Positions 17,118 to 26,450 are shown, counted from the first letter of the stretch. The stretch: 32,502 bases of DNA from an uncultured Gammaproteobacteria bacterium (GCA_913063495.1 CAJXXT010000040.1:1-32502); one strand, 5' to 3'. Numbers and translations: made by a program. The notes: generated from the letters alone by a model not told the origin.

Positions 17118-19427
17118 TTAAATGGTTTTAGAAGACATAAACGTTTTCTGTTCAGAATTAACAACCCGACTCACCATTTCAGGAATATCGATAATCATTG
17201 CAACCTCACCACTACCGAGAATGGTGGTACCACTAATGCCTTTCAGGTTACGAAATACTTTTCCGAGTGGTTTAATGACGGTTTGATGCTCTCCCAATAA
17301 TTCATCAACCACAAATCCCGCCTTCTTACCCCCAAATTGAACCACAACGATATTATCGCGATGCCTACCTTCAATATCCTTCATTTCAGCGTTTCTTTCG
17401 CTACCCTCATATCCCTTCACTCGAAACATATCTTTTAAATGTACAAAGGGAAGAATCTCACCACGTAGATTGAGGTAATTTGCATTTCCATCCTTTTCAC
17501 GAAGCGACTCATTCAGTTCGATACATTCATCAACCATATCCAACGGCACGATATATTGAGCGTCACCCACTCGCACTTGAAAGCCGTCAATAATGGCTAA
17601 CGTCAAAGGCAGCCGGATAGCAATAGTACTTCCTTTTCCTTCCTCACTTTCAATTTCTACTTGACCTCGAAGTGACTCAATATTCCTACGCACGACATCC
17701 ATTCCAACACCTCGACCCGATATATTACTGACACTCTCAGCAGTTGAAAAACCGGCCTCAAATATAAGCTGAAATATTTCTTGGTCACTTAACTGTTGGT
17801 TTTCATTGACGAGCCCTTTTTCAATGGCCTTATTAAGTATTTTTTCTTTTGAAAGTCCACCACCGTCATCAGTGATTCTGATTACAACGCTGCCTGACTC
17901 ATGAAATGCACTGAGACTGACGACTCCCTTAGCCGCTTTTCCTGTTTCCTTTCTTATTGCAGGTGATTCAATACCATGATCGATGGCATTACGAACGAGA
18001 TGCATAATAGGATCACCTATTTTTTCAATCAATGTTTTGTCAAGTTCAGTTTCCGCGCCACTGATTCGCAGCTCGATATCCTTACCCGTATCACGGCTGA
18101 CTTCACGTACAACACGTTTAAATCGATTAAAAGTCTCACCGATCTGTACCATACGCAACCCAAGAGCCGTATCTCGCACCTCCTCAACCAGACGCAATAA
18201 GTTTTCCATGGCTTCATTTAAATTTGCATCCGATAATTGACGCGCATTGAGATCGGCATTAGCCGAACCAATAACCAATTCACCCACTAAGTTAACCAGG
18301 TCTTCTAATTTAAGCGCGTTAACCCGAATGGTCTGCTGCGAGCTAGTGTTCTGTTGCTGTACATCTTTCTGTTTCTTGATGGCCGCATCGACCACTTCCT
18401 GTTCTACGACATTTTCACCAACCGCTATCTTGCCAAGCAGGGGGGCATCCCACTCTCGACCACCAGCGGTTATCCCATCGTTAAAATCATCTTGAATATT
18501 AAGAATGTGATCCTTCTCTCGCTCGGTGAGCGCACCGCACGCAACCAGGATATCGCCAATTCGTAATTCGTCTTCCGGAAGGTCTTCAATCAGTTGAATA
18601 TAGGAATTGATATGGCTATGTGGCGGAAGGATACTGATATGACAATCATCTAGAACAAACTCAAAGACTTCCTCAATTTCCTCCTTATTCGTATTTGATG
18701 AAACCAACACAATTTCAAAACCGAGATAACAGCTCTCCGGATCAAATTCAGCCCAACCTGGTATTGAATCGTCGATGAGATTAACGCTTTTAAGCTCACC
18801 TATGTTAGCAAGGTATTTAATAAATGACGCGGGGTCCATACCATTGCGCAAAGCAGCAGGGCCAAATCGCAAGGAGATATGCCAGTTTCCACTAACAACA
18901 CCATCAGATTCGTCTAACCTATCATCTAGTCGAGCTAGTATTTTTGAAGCACCTTCCTGTTCCGTTTCTGCTCTAAGTTCTTCCTTCTTTGGTTCCGTCA
19001 CTGCCCCTTTATCTACGCCTATCGCTGTAGGAGCCAAGTAGGCATTTAACTTGCCAACGAGATAATCATCTCTCTTTTTAACCTCGACACTCATGTGATC
19101 CTCATCACTTAGCGCTATCTTCACGAGATATTCCAGGTGGTCCAGGTTGGCCAGAAAGAGGGACACCATATTTTCATCAACAGTAATAATACCTTCTCGA
19201 ATTTTAACAAACACACTTTCTACAATATGGGTAAAATCAACAATCTCATTAAAACCGAAAAGCCCTGCTGCCCCCTTTATCGTATGGAAGGTACGAAAAA
19301 TCTCATTAACACACTCCAGGGTATCAACTTCATCCTCCAGATTGTCCATACGGAGTAATGCCTGCTCTGCCGAAGCCAGTAGATCTTCCGCTTCATCAGC
19401 AAAGATATGTAATCCTTCGTCACTCAT
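17118..19427 (-). CDS. cheA: Chemotaxis histidine kinase CheA
   Basis: 769 aa. It autophosphorylates and passes phosphate to CheY and CheB. The P1 domain has the phospho-accepting His48 (RTFHTIKGAAGLFGF). A ferredoxin-like middle domain (about 182-268) ends at ISILPP. Residues 289-354 hold two copies of a G-[D/K]-I-x-V...-x-Q-style repeat, resembling the N-terminal domain of type II secretion ATPases and found in some CheA linkers. P3 dimerisation begins near 368. The P4 kinase has the N box HLVRNAIDHG (476-485), DDGGGL and GRGVGMDVV. The C-terminal P5 CheW-like domain begins DGFQVRVGDAQYIVPLD. The start codon overlaps the STAS stop (ATGA), so translation is coupled. Confidence 0.97.
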   Translation of the reverse strand: MSDEGLHIFADEAEDLLASAEQALLRMDNLEDEVDTLECVNEIFRTFHTIKGAAGLFGFNEIVDFTHIVESVFVKIREGIITVDENMVSLFLANLDHLEYLVKIALSDEDHMSVEVKKRDDYLVGKLNAYLAPTAIGVDKGAVTEPKKEELRAETEQEGASKILARLDDRLDESDGVVSGNWHISLRFGPAALRNGMDPASFIKYLANIGELKSVNLIDDSIPGWAEFDPESCYLGFEIVLVSSNTNKEEIEEVFEFVLDDCHISILPPHSHINSYIQLIEDLPEDELRIGDILVACGALTEREKDHILNIQDDFNDGITAGGREWDAPLLGKIAVGENVVEQEVVDAAIKKQKDVQQQNTSSQQTIRVNALKLEDLVNLVGELVIGSANADLNARQLSDANLNEAMENLLRLVEEVRDTALGLRMVQIGETFNRFKRVVREVSRDTGKDIELRISGAETELDKTLIEKIGDPIMHLVRNAIDHGIESPAIRKETGKAAKGVVSLSAFHESGSVVIRITDDGGGLSKEKILNKAIEKGLVNENQQLSDQEIFQLIFEAGFSTAESVSNISGRGVGMDVVRRNIESLRGQVEIESEEGKGSTIAIRLPLTLAIIDGFQVRVGDAQYIVPLDMVDECIELNESLREKDGNANYLNLRGEILPFVHLKDMFRVKGYEGSERNAEMKDIEGRHRDNIVVVQFGGKKAGFVVDELLGEHQTVIKPLGKVFRNLKGISGTTILGSGEVAMIIDIPEMVSRVVNSEQKTFMSSKTI

Positions 19428-19744
19428 GCTACATCCCCAATAGGAAAGCGCTCACCGATACCGTAAGTTTTTAGTAGTTTGGTGACCTCACTACTAACGG
19501 CGTTCAGCTTGAATGTTTTGTTTCTTCGCTTCAGTTCACCCTCTAACGCAAACAATAATTGAATACCTGCGGTATCAATCTCTTCTACTCCAGATAAATC
19601 TAGCTCAAAACAATCATAACTATCCAGCAGAGTGGTAATCGTTTGCTTCATGGGCTCAATCACATAGATAGTCATCTCCTCCTCAACCACCAATGTACAC
19701 AAGCCCTCGGTGCTATTGCTAACCGTCTTCATGTTAAGTGCCAT
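19424..19744 (-). CDS. STAS-domain protein (anti-anti-sigma/MlaB-like) in the chemotaxis operon
   Basis: 106 aa, a single STAS domain: CFELDLSGVEEIDTAGIQLLFALEGELKRRNKTFKL. I choose ATG 19744, with AAAGGTG upstream, over GTG 19753. At the position of the regulatory Ser of SpoIIAA-type proteins (DSSG) this one has DTAG, so classical Ser phosphorylation is unlikely. STAS proteins of this kind are recurrent next to cheY/cheA in non-enteric proteobacterial chemosensory clusters, but their role is poorly defined; scaffolding is possible. It overlaps cheA by 4 nt and follows cheY by 38 nt. Confidence 0.9.
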   Translation of the reverse strand: MALNMKTVSNSTEGLCTLVVEEEMTIYVIEPMKQTITTLLDSYDCFELDLSGVEEIDTAGIQLLFALEGELKRRNKTFKLNAVSSEVTKLLKTYGIGERFPIGDVA

Positions 19745-19782
19745 GTTTATCACACCTTTAGATAATCACGTTTATTTGCTCT

Positions 19783-20148
19783 TTATAAAACCAGTTTTGA
19801 TACTACATTCAACAATTTAGGGGGCTGAAATGGTTTTACAATCCAGGCTTTAGCGCCTGCAGCTTTCCCTTCCGCCATTTTCGACTGCTCAGCTTCAGTC
19901 GTTAACATGCAAATAGGGGTAAACCTGTAACTCGCGAGTTTCCTCACTTCTTTCACCAATGTAATGCCATCCATATTAGGCATATTCACATCACTCACAA
20001 TCAGGTGAATTTTTTGGCCCGTTAATTTCGACAGTGCATCTTTTCCATCACAGGCTTCAATCACCTCGTAACCAGCCCCTTTTAAAGCGATTCCTACAAC
20101 ACTGCGAACTGACGCAGAATCATCAACAATCAATATGGTTTTCGACAT
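19783..20148 (-). CDS. cheY: Single-domain response regulator CheY
   Basis: 121 aa, a receiver domain only. The acidic pair is D9-D10, the phospho-acceptor D53 (IVSDVNMPNMDG), the switch Thr83 (MLTTEAE) and the conserved Lys105 (VKPF). It is the likely output or phosphate sink of the CheA in this cluster. It lies between the short-loop MCP (14 nt upstream) and the STAS gene. Whether it binds the flagellar motor cannot be told from the sequence; F7-type cluster CheYs often do not. Confidence 0.96.
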   Translation of the reverse strand: MSKTILIVDDSASVRSVVGIALKGAGYEVIEACDGKDALSKLTGQKIHLIVSDVNMPNMDGITLVKEVRKLASYRFTPICMLTTEAEQSKMAEGKAAGAKAWIVKPFQPPKLLNVVSKLVL

Positions 20149-20162
20149 GTTTTACCTTCCTG

Positions 20163-21323
20163 TTAAAAAAATACGACATCACCATCGTCTGACTCTTCGG
20201 ACGTTTCAGCGATTTCTATTCCCGTAAGTTTTTTGTGAACGTCACGTTCACTTGTAGTGGTATACTCTCCAGCCATCTTCTCTAGAAAACGACCAACATC
20301 CAAATTCTTATGATCCTCAATCAAACCAGATAATTCAGACATGTTGCCTCTCACGTGATCTAGAATTTGTGATACACGATCCCAAAACTGCAAAGATACT
20401 AATGCGTTCTCAATTTCTGACGTAATACTTGACGAGAATTGTTCAAGACTTTCAAGTCCTTCATCTCGCTCTCTCGTTATCTCAGCATGCTCATCAATAA
20501 CCGCTTGAATATTCTCGCGGGCAGCATTAAGAAGCTCACCTTCAATTGAGGCATTAGTGGAAGATTTTTGTTCCATGCTGTTAAACATTTCGTTAGCTTT
20601 CACCACATTGGTGATGATATCTGAAGCAATTTTTCCAGAGCGACTTGCCAGATTCCGCACCTCATCGGCAACTACGGAAAACCCTCGGCCGGCCTCTCCA
20701 GCTCGTGCAGCTTCTATCGCCGCATTAAGGGCTAATAAATTAGTCTGATCAGCAATACTGCCAACATCACGAGCCATTGACTCCAATTTTTCAATAAACA
20801 CTGAAAGCTCTGCAATTTCCTGCTGCAACTCCTCTCTCATACCAACCAGTTTAACCAGCGAAGATGATATGCTATCTAACTTCTCTTTTATCTCTATAAC
20901 AGAGTGCTCATCGCTCTCATTTTTCCCACTGACAATAGCGCGCAGGTCACTTACAATGCCAGAAAATCGTTCCGCCAGACCATTCATTTCAGCAGTAGAT
21001 ATGTTAATACAATCATCAATTTGATGAGCCCAGATTGGAAGATTGCTATTTCCAATTGTTTGCAATGAACTGATAGTATTTTGATATTCCTGCATTTCCA
21101 CTTCAATAACAGACAACCGCTTATCCGTCTTAACGCTATGATCATTCAGACGCGTATAGAGTCTCCGCTTTCTTATACCTAATGCTAATTCTACAGTGAT
21201 CAACACGAATGCAGCTACTGTCGAAAACAGCATATCGCTAGACATAATTAGAATAACAGCTATCAAACCTGCAACGCCTGCAGGTACACGATCTAAGGAT
21301 ATATCATTTGGTTTGGTCACCAT
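20163..21323 (-). CDS. MCP-like membrane protein with a CheZ-type FxDxxxQ motif
   Basis: 386 aa. Two closely spaced hydrophobic segments (about 14-29 and 32-50) leave almost no periplasmic loop, so it has no external sensor domain. A short signalling hairpin follows, with tip [25 protein letters not shown] (192-215). Near the C-terminus, [10 protein letters not shown] (312-321) matches the CheZ catalytic pattern F-x-D-x-x-x-Q. The protein ends in an acidic tail closing with two Phe (GDVVFF), reminiscent of the CheY-docking tail of CheZ. It is the first gene of the operon and directly precedes cheY; no cheZ is present. In P. aeruginosa Che2 an MCP gene (PA0180) occupies the same position. The phosphatase idea is inference. 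Confidence 0.85.
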   Translation of the reverse strand: MVTKPNDISLDRVPAGVAGLIAVILIMSSDMLFSTVAAFVLITVELALGIRKRRLYTRLNDHSVKTDKRLSVIEVEMQEYQNTISSLQTIGNSNLPIWAHQIDDCINISTAEMNGLAERFSGIVSDLRAIVSGKNESDEHSVIEIKEKLDSISSSLVKLVGMREELQQEIAELSVFIEKLESMARDVGSIADQTNLLALNAAIEAARAGEAGRGFSVVADEVRNLASRSGKIASDIITNVVKANEMFNSMEQKSSTNASIEGELLNAARENIQAVIDEHAEITRERDEGLESLEQFSSSITSEIENALVSLQFWDRVSQILDHVRGNMSELSGLIEDHKNLDVGRFLEKMAGEYTTTSERDVHKKLTGIEIAETSEESDDGDVVFF

Positions 21324-21454
21324 TATTCAGCCCCTACGGCATCAAAAAAATGGTTCAAGAAAAATAACCTGGAGTCTTTAACTTATAGTTTAAAAGCACA
21401 CTTTTTACTAGATCATTGTATAAAAAAACAACAACACAGAAACAACCTAAAAAG

Positions 21455-21508
21455 CAGACATTAAAAAAGGCTTCCAATATTATTTTTAGAAGCCTTTTTT
21501 AATGTCTG
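21455..21508. terminator. Bidirectional intrinsic terminator, 20-bp perfect stem
   Basis: Arms at 21455-21474 and 21489-21508 are perfectly complementary around a 14-nt loop. Each arm contains a GGCTTC/GAAGCC core next to six A or T. It ends the MCP gene at 21547-23064 on the minus strand and isolates it from the chemotaxis operon, whose promoter must lie in 21324-21454. Confidence 0.9.
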
Positions 21509-21546
21509 TTATAAATAATATCTAAATCAACGACACTTAGAATCAA

Positions 21547-23064
21547 CTACACCTTAAATCGTGTTACCTGTCCACGCAGCTCATCACACAATCCAAGCAG
21601 TTCTCTGCTAGCACCATTAGAAGCACCCGTATCCGATGCTGTATCCACTGCGATATCTTGGATACGTGTTAAGTTACGATTAATATCTTCACTTACCGCA
21701 GACTGCTCTTCAATAGCACTGGCAATTTGAGTGGTCATATCACTTATCGTGGAAATCGCAGTGGTTATCTCATCCAATGAACCTTCAGCAGCATTTGCCT
21801 TTCCAACCGTTAAATCACCCGACTCTTTACCACCTTCCATCACCTTAACTGCTTCACTAGCACCGCTCTGCAAACGCTCAATCATATCTTGGATTTCTTG
21901 TGTGCTTTCTTGTGTCCGGCTCGCCAACGTACGAACTTCATCTGCAACAACAGCAAATCCTCGTCCTTGCTCTCCCGCTCGCGCCGCTTCAATCGCAGCA
22001 TTTAATGCCAGCAAATTGGTTTGTTCAGCAATACCTCGAATAACGTCCAATACTGTCACGATGTTACCAACATCACCTTGCAACGCATTTACCACGTTTG
22101 CGCCATGCTCAATTTCTTTCGCCAATTGAGAAACCGATTGTACCGTATCCGTCAGCACACCCTTTGCTGCAAAAACACTTTCCTCTGCGTGACGTGCCGA
22201 ATCTGCAGCTTCCAAAGCATTTCTGGATACCTCTTGAGAAGCCGTACTCATTTCATTCATAGCAACAGCGGCTTGATCTGTTTCTGAGCGCTGATGATCC
22301 ACCCCTTTACTTGTTTTCTCTGCAATAATCGCCATTTCAGTCACAGAACGATTCATACCGTTCATCGTACCGACAATTTGCACAATCAAAACCTGAATCT
22401 TTTCTACGAACACATTAAAGTTACTCGAAAGCGCACCTATTTCACCAGAGCCTTCCTTTAACCGCACAGTAAGATCCCCCTCACCATGAGCAATATCTTC
22501 TAATGCACGAATAACATCATCAATGGGTCGAATGACAACAGAGCGCATTAACATCGATAACAGAAATGATAAAACAACATCTAATACCAGTGTTTGCACG
22601 GCCAAACGTATTAACGTTTCTTCTAGCAACTCCGTGATATAACCATCATCTTTTACAACGATAGCCCGGCCCACCTTATTAACAGTACCCCCATCATCAT
22701 AGGTTAACTCTCGATCAGATAAATTTTCTTCTGTTATTAACGCCTCATCTTTGACAATAACACCAGAGAGCGACTTCGAGCGGCTCGCAATTAGCTTTGT
22801 CCCATCGTATAAAAACAACCCTTTGACAAACTCTGCCTGAGCTTCAGATTCTAATATTTTCCCTGTTTGCTCGCCTTCGAAGTTCCATAAGGTTGTAGGT
22901 AAACTGAGTTGTAAACGATCGAGCAATAAAACAACCTGGGCATCCAGTTGTTTTCTCAAGGTTTTTTCGGTAGATATGTAATTATATGCACCAAAGCCAA
23001 CCAACAACACTGTCACACAAGCAACTGCTAGCACATTAAATTTAACACTTATAGAATCCTTCAC
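21547..23064 (-). CDS. Methyl-accepting chemotaxis protein, separate transcription unit
   Basis: 505 aa, GTG start with AAGGTG 8 nt upstream. TM1 lies at about 8-28, a periplasmic domain of about 120 residues (30-150) that I cannot assign but which contains [16 protein letters not shown], and TM2 at about 152-176. HAMP ([21 protein letters not shown]) and a signalling hairpin follow, with tip [25 protein letters not shown]. It has no CheR-tethering pentapeptide. Its signalling domain belongs to a different sub-class from the two operon MCPs (different tip flanks), so it may serve another array. It is divergent from a periplasmic binding protein gene, a possible ligand partner. Confidence 0.94.
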   Translation of the reverse strand: MKDSISVKFNVLAVACVTVLLVGFGAYNYISTEKTLRKQLDAQVVLLLDRLQLSLPTTLWNFEGEQTGKILESEAQAEFVKGLFLYDGTKLIASRSKSLSGVIVKDEALITEENLSDRELTYDDGGTVNKVGRAIVVKDDGYITELLEETLIRLAVQTLVLDVVLSFLLSMLMRSVVIRPIDDVIRALEDIAHGEGDLTVRLKEGSGEIGALSSNFNVFVEKIQVLIVQIVGTMNGMNRSVTEMAIIAEKTSKGVDHQRSETDQAAVAMNEMSTASQEVSRNALEAADSARHAEESVFAAKGVLTDTVQSVSQLAKEIEHGANVVNALQGDVGNIVTVLDVIRGIAEQTNLLALNAAIEAARAGEQGRGFAVVADEVRTLASRTQESTQEIQDMIERLQSGASEAVKVMEGGKESGDLTVGKANAAEGSLDEITTAISTISDMTTQIASAIEEQSAVSEDINRNLTRIQDIAVDTASDTGASNGASRELLGLCDELRGQVTRFKV

Positions 23065-23121
23065 GGCACAAACACCTTTTAAACGCCTTCACGCTCGTTA
23101 TTTCTCATAACGGCAATGTAA

Positions 23122-23137
23122 TTAGTTAGTTAGTTAG
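23122..23137. repeat. Four tandem TTAG tetramers
   Basis: TTAG is repeated four times without interruption in the promoter region between the divergent MCP and binding-protein genes. Short tandem repeats there can change length by slippage and alter promoter spacing; four units is short, so this may be chance. Confidence 0.55.
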
Positions 23138-23184
23138 CTTCTATCCTTATCACAAACGACAAATCCTCTTTTAAAAGTAGACGA

Positions 23185-23207
23185 TTTATGTGTTTTATAC
23201 ACATAAA
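23185..23207. promoter_or_regulatory. Inverted repeat tttatgtg-N7-cacataaa between divergent genes
   Basis: A perfect 8-bp inverted repeat with a 7-nt AT-only spacer lies about 120 nt from the MCP start and 135 nt from the binding-protein start. Its symmetry and central position suit a dimeric regulator's operator. No specific regulator family can be assigned from the sequence. Confidence 0.35.
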
Positions 23208-23341
23208 AAGAACGTCGAATCAGTAAAAACACCCTTATAAAGTAAACAAAGAGACTCACATACTTGCGAACACACAAACTTCAACAATAATCAGGAGACA
23301 GCGCCCTCAAATCAAACACAACAAAGTCCGTGGATATTCCT

Positions 23342-24127
23342 ATGTTGAAACTTGCCATCATAAAAAAAATAGCCCCTAAAATAGCAGCACCAGTAGCGCT
23401 CTTACTATCGCTGATGCTCGGTGTCTCCACATCATATGCAGACAGCAAAACGGTACACCTTACCTCATTAGGATGGCCTCCTTATTCTGGTAAAGAATTA
23501 CCTAATAACGGGCCATCGATTGAAGTGGCAAAAGCTGCATTTAAAGCCATGGGATATGAACTTGTTGTCGATTTTTACCCTTGGTCTCGTGCAGTTGCCT
23601 TAGCTAAAGATACGGGCTCAAAATACTCAGGTTATTTCCCTGAATACTACTCTGGCGATGTAGCCAAAGAATTTCATTATTCCGGCGTTATGGGTAATGG
23701 GCCTTTAGGTTTTGCGCAACAAACCGCAAAACCTATCAACTGGGCAACTCTGGATGATATCGGGAAACTAAATGTTGGCGTTGTACAAGATTATGTAAAT
23801 ACCACAGAGTTTGATGCTCGTGTTGCCGATGGACGTATAAAAGCAAAAGCAGTTACCAGCGATTCAACCAATTTAGTAAAGCTTGCAAATGGCCGTCTTG
23901 ATTTAGCGGTTGTCGACCAAAACGTGATGAATTATCTTAAAAAAACCGATGCTCGCTTAAAGCCGGTGGCAAGCAAAATTGAATTTAATAGCAAGCTCTT
24001 GGAAGATAAAAAACTCTACATTTGTTTTAAGAAAAATGCAGAAGGCAAAAGGTTACAAGAAATCTTCGATCAAGGTCTGACAAAAATTGACGTGGCCGCC
24101 ATTATGAAAAACGGCCTAGGTCAATAA
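23342..24127 (+). CDS. Periplasmic solute-binding-type protein (SBP_bac_3-like)
   Basis: 261 aa with a Sec signal peptide (residues 1 to about 34, cleavage at SYA-DS). I use ATG 23342, with GTGGA 7 nt upstream, rather than the in-frame GTG at 23330. The mature part has the type II binding-protein pattern: SLGWPPYSGKELPNNGPSIEV, YPWSRAVALA, an NVGVVQDY segment after the hinge, and RLDLAVVDQNVMNYL. This sub-type is common as orphan proteins in marine gammaproteobacteria. No permease is nearby. It is divergent from an MCP gene and convergent with dinG. Its ligand is unknown; it may serve a distant transporter or a receptor. Confidence 0.85.
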   Translation: MLKLAIIKKIAPKIAAPVALLLSLMLGVSTSYADSKTVHLTSLGWPPYSGKELPNNGPSIEVAKAAFKAMGYELVVDFYPWSRAVALAKDTGSKYSGYFPEYYSGDVAKEFHYSGVMGNGPLGFAQQTAKPINWATLDDIGKLNVGVVQDYVNTTEFDARVADGRIKAKAVTSDSTNLVKLANGRLDLAVVDQNVMNYLKKTDARLKPVASKIEFNSKLLEDKKLYICFKKNAEGKRLQEIFDQGLTKIDVAAIMKNGLGQ

Positions 24128-24140
24128 CTCGATTGTCAGT

Positions 24141-24157
24141 TAGCTACGTTGTAGCTA
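24141..24157. other. Small perfect hairpin at the binding-protein/dinG convergent junction
   Basis: tagctac (24141-24147) pairs with gtagcta (24151-24157) around gtt. It lies directly before the dinG stop codon on the minus strand. It has no T tract, so it is at best a weak or factor-dependent terminator. Confidence 0.35.
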
Positions 24158-26305
24158 TCAACCTGTAACAACAGGAAACGGGGGAAGGCTGTTTAAAATG
24201 GCCTTCCCGTAGCGTTTTTTAACAATACGGCGATCTAAAATAGAAATTTGACCTTGATCCATTTCGGTCCTTAACAATCGCCCTACCGCTTGCTTTAACT
24301 TAATCGCTGCATCCGGCACTGCAATTTGCATAAACGGATTACCTCCCTGCCCTTTAATCCATTCCGACAGTGTTTCATCCACAGGATCATCCGGTACTGC
24401 AAACGGTAATTTTGCTATAACCACGTGTTCACAATAAGCACCGGGCAAATCAATGCCTTCAGCAAAACTAGCCAAACCAAAAATCACACTATAATCACCT
24501 GCATCGATGGCTGCTTTGTGCTTTTTGATAATTTCAGATTTTGCAACGTGTCCTTGAGCCAATACGATTTCTTGATATTCAAAAGGCAACAAATCATAGA
24601 CGTCTTGCAACTGTTTTCGAGATGTAAACAACACCAGAGTCGCTATACGTTTGCCTGAGTCAATAAGAAAATCCACAACAAACTGGGTATGACGTACACT
24701 GTCCGATGGGTCGAAATCCATTACAGGTATAACAATCTTACCTGCATCTGCATAATCAAAGGGACTGGGAACAACATGAAACCCACCACTACTGGGTATT
24801 CCTGTACGCATTTTAAAACGCTCAAAATCCCCTACCGCCGCGATAGTTGCTGACGTAACTATACTTGCAAAACATCGATTCCACAGATATTGACTAAGCA
24901 CATCAGCAGCGAGTATTGGGCTGGAGCAAAGCTCAATATCAATACCTTGCGATACCTCGTGAAAATTCAACCAGCGCGCAGCTGGAATTTTGCTGGTTAT
25001 CTCATCACGGCAATAACTTTGCCACAATCGATCAATGGCTTCCGCCCTCGCCAATTGTGCGCCAACAATCGGGTACCATTGTTCCGCCTCTGATTTATTA
25101 ATATCAGAGCGCTCTCCCTCTAGCGCATCATCAAGAATGTCTGCCATTTGTGACAAATACTTTCGTACTGCTAGCGTTTCTACACAGCTTATTTTTGCCT
25201 GTTCTTTTAGTTCCGATGGAATTTTACCATTCTCAAAACGATACACGCTGTAACCATTTTGCGCATCATTACCAAACCCTCCCCTGAAATTATCCGTCTG
25301 ATCCGCCAAAGGAGACAACATAACCTGCACAAGCGGCAACTGTTGTTGTAATTGCTGAATAGGGTCAATTAATTGCTCAGCAGAGGTTTGAATTCCTGTA
25401 TTCGAAAATGTCTGTGCCACCGAACCTAGCAGTTTTTCTAATTCAGTTAACCAGGATTGCGTGCCACGTAAATAACTCGACGAAGAAAAGTGCCCCAATG
25501 CCTTATCAGGTAGGTGGTGACCTTCATCAAAAATGTAAATAGTATCTTCAGGAGCAGGTAAAATCGCCCCGCCACCAAGAACCAAATCTGCCAACACCAA
25601 ATCATGGTTCGCGACAATCACATCAACTTTATGTAAGTTTCCACGATTTTGGTAAAACACACATTCATCGTAAAAACTACAGTTACGACCGGTACAACGA
25701 TTGTGATCTGTCGTCACTCGCCGCCATACCACATCATCAATTTCGTCTTCCCAACTATCCCGATCCCCATCCCAACGCCCCTGATCGACAGCCATTGCCA
25801 ATGATTGGTAAAGTTCGGCGCTCGCCTTGTCAACGGTTACAGCACGAAGTTCCTGCCACAATGCCATGTTAGGGTCATCTTCTCCTCCCGCCGTCATCAA
25901 CTGATCAAGCTGAGACATGCATAAATACCGACCTCTACCTTTCGCTAGTTGATACGAAAAACGTAAGGGTGAATTCAACAATAAATCTGGAATATCTTTA
26001 GAAACAATCTGATCCTGTAAAGCAACCGTTGCCGTTGAAATGACAATTTTTTTCCCCATCGCCTGTGCCATAGGAATTGCCGATACCAGGTACGCTACCG
26101 TCTTTCCTGTACCAGTCCCCGCTTCAACGACGCAAACATGGTCATTAGATGTTCTGATACCGTCGGCATCTGTTTTTATCGCTGCTAATGCTTTGGCAAT
26201 TTCTGCGATCATTAGACGCTGGCCATACCGAGGAGAAAGCCCTTTTTTCTTTAAAAAACCGCTATAAGCGGTTTGAATAGATAATTTAATGTCGTCAGAA
26301 AGCAT
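24158..26305 (-). CDS. dinG: ATP-dependent DNA helicase DinG (Fe-S, XPD-like)
   Basis: 715 aa, matching E. coli DinG (716 aa). It is a 5'-3' helicase that unwinds R-loops, D-loops and blocked forks. Walker A is EAGTGTGKT with Lys68. Four Fe-S cluster cysteines are at 129 (GRYLC), 204, 209 and 215 (CTGRNCSFYDEC). Walker B reads FDEGHH. The second RecA lobe has VTSATI, the LASFAEGIDLPG segment and motif VI QAVGRLLRT. The C-terminus PVVTG is short and normal. No LexA-type operator was recognised in its upstream region. It is a single-gene unit convergent with the binding protein. Confidence 0.95.
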   Translation of the reverse strand: MLSDDIKLSIQTAYSGFLKKKGLSPRYGQRLMIAEIAKALAAIKTDADGIRTSNDHVCVVEAGTGTGKTVAYLVSAIPMAQAMGKKIVISTATVALQDQIVSKDIPDLLLNSPLRFSYQLAKGRGRYLCMSQLDQLMTAGGEDDPNMALWQELRAVTVDKASAELYQSLAMAVDQGRWDGDRDSWEDEIDDVVWRRVTTDHNRCTGRNCSFYDECVFYQNRGNLHKVDVIVANHDLVLADLVLGGGAILPAPEDTIYIFDEGHHLPDKALGHFSSSSYLRGTQSWLTELEKLLGSVAQTFSNTGIQTSAEQLIDPIQQLQQQLPLVQVMLSPLADQTDNFRGGFGNDAQNGYSVYRFENGKIPSELKEQAKISCVETLAVRKYLSQMADILDDALEGERSDINKSEAEQWYPIVGAQLARAEAIDRLWQSYCRDEITSKIPAARWLNFHEVSQGIDIELCSSPILAADVLSQYLWNRCFASIVTSATIAAVGDFERFKMRTGIPSSGGFHVVPSPFDYADAGKIVIPVMDFDPSDSVRHTQFVVDFLIDSGKRIATLVLFTSRKQLQDVYDLLPFEYQEIVLAQGHVAKSEIIKKHKAAIDAGDYSVIFGLASFAEGIDLPGAYCEHVVIAKLPFAVPDDPVDETLSEWIKGQGGNPFMQIAVPDAAIKLKQAVGRLLRTEMDQGQISILDRRIVKKRYGKAILNSLPPFPVVTG

Positions 26306-26450
26306 AGTAAGTTGTCAGTTCAAAAGGATTAACACGTCATATAAAAAGACACGACTCAAAAAAGATCGTCATTTTACACGGTTTTTAACAATGACAACAC
26401 ACCACCAATAAAACAGTACGGTTGCCCCAACAAGTTCATAAAAATCACCG

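Noticed and set aside
17976-19443. Several long plus-strand frames opposite cheA
   Set aside because: They lie antisense to a clear, full-length CheA and have no recognisable products.
21324-21454. Sigma-28 (FliA) promoter for the chemotaxis operon
   Set aside because: I found no TAAA-N15-GCCGATAA-like pair on the minus strand in this gap.
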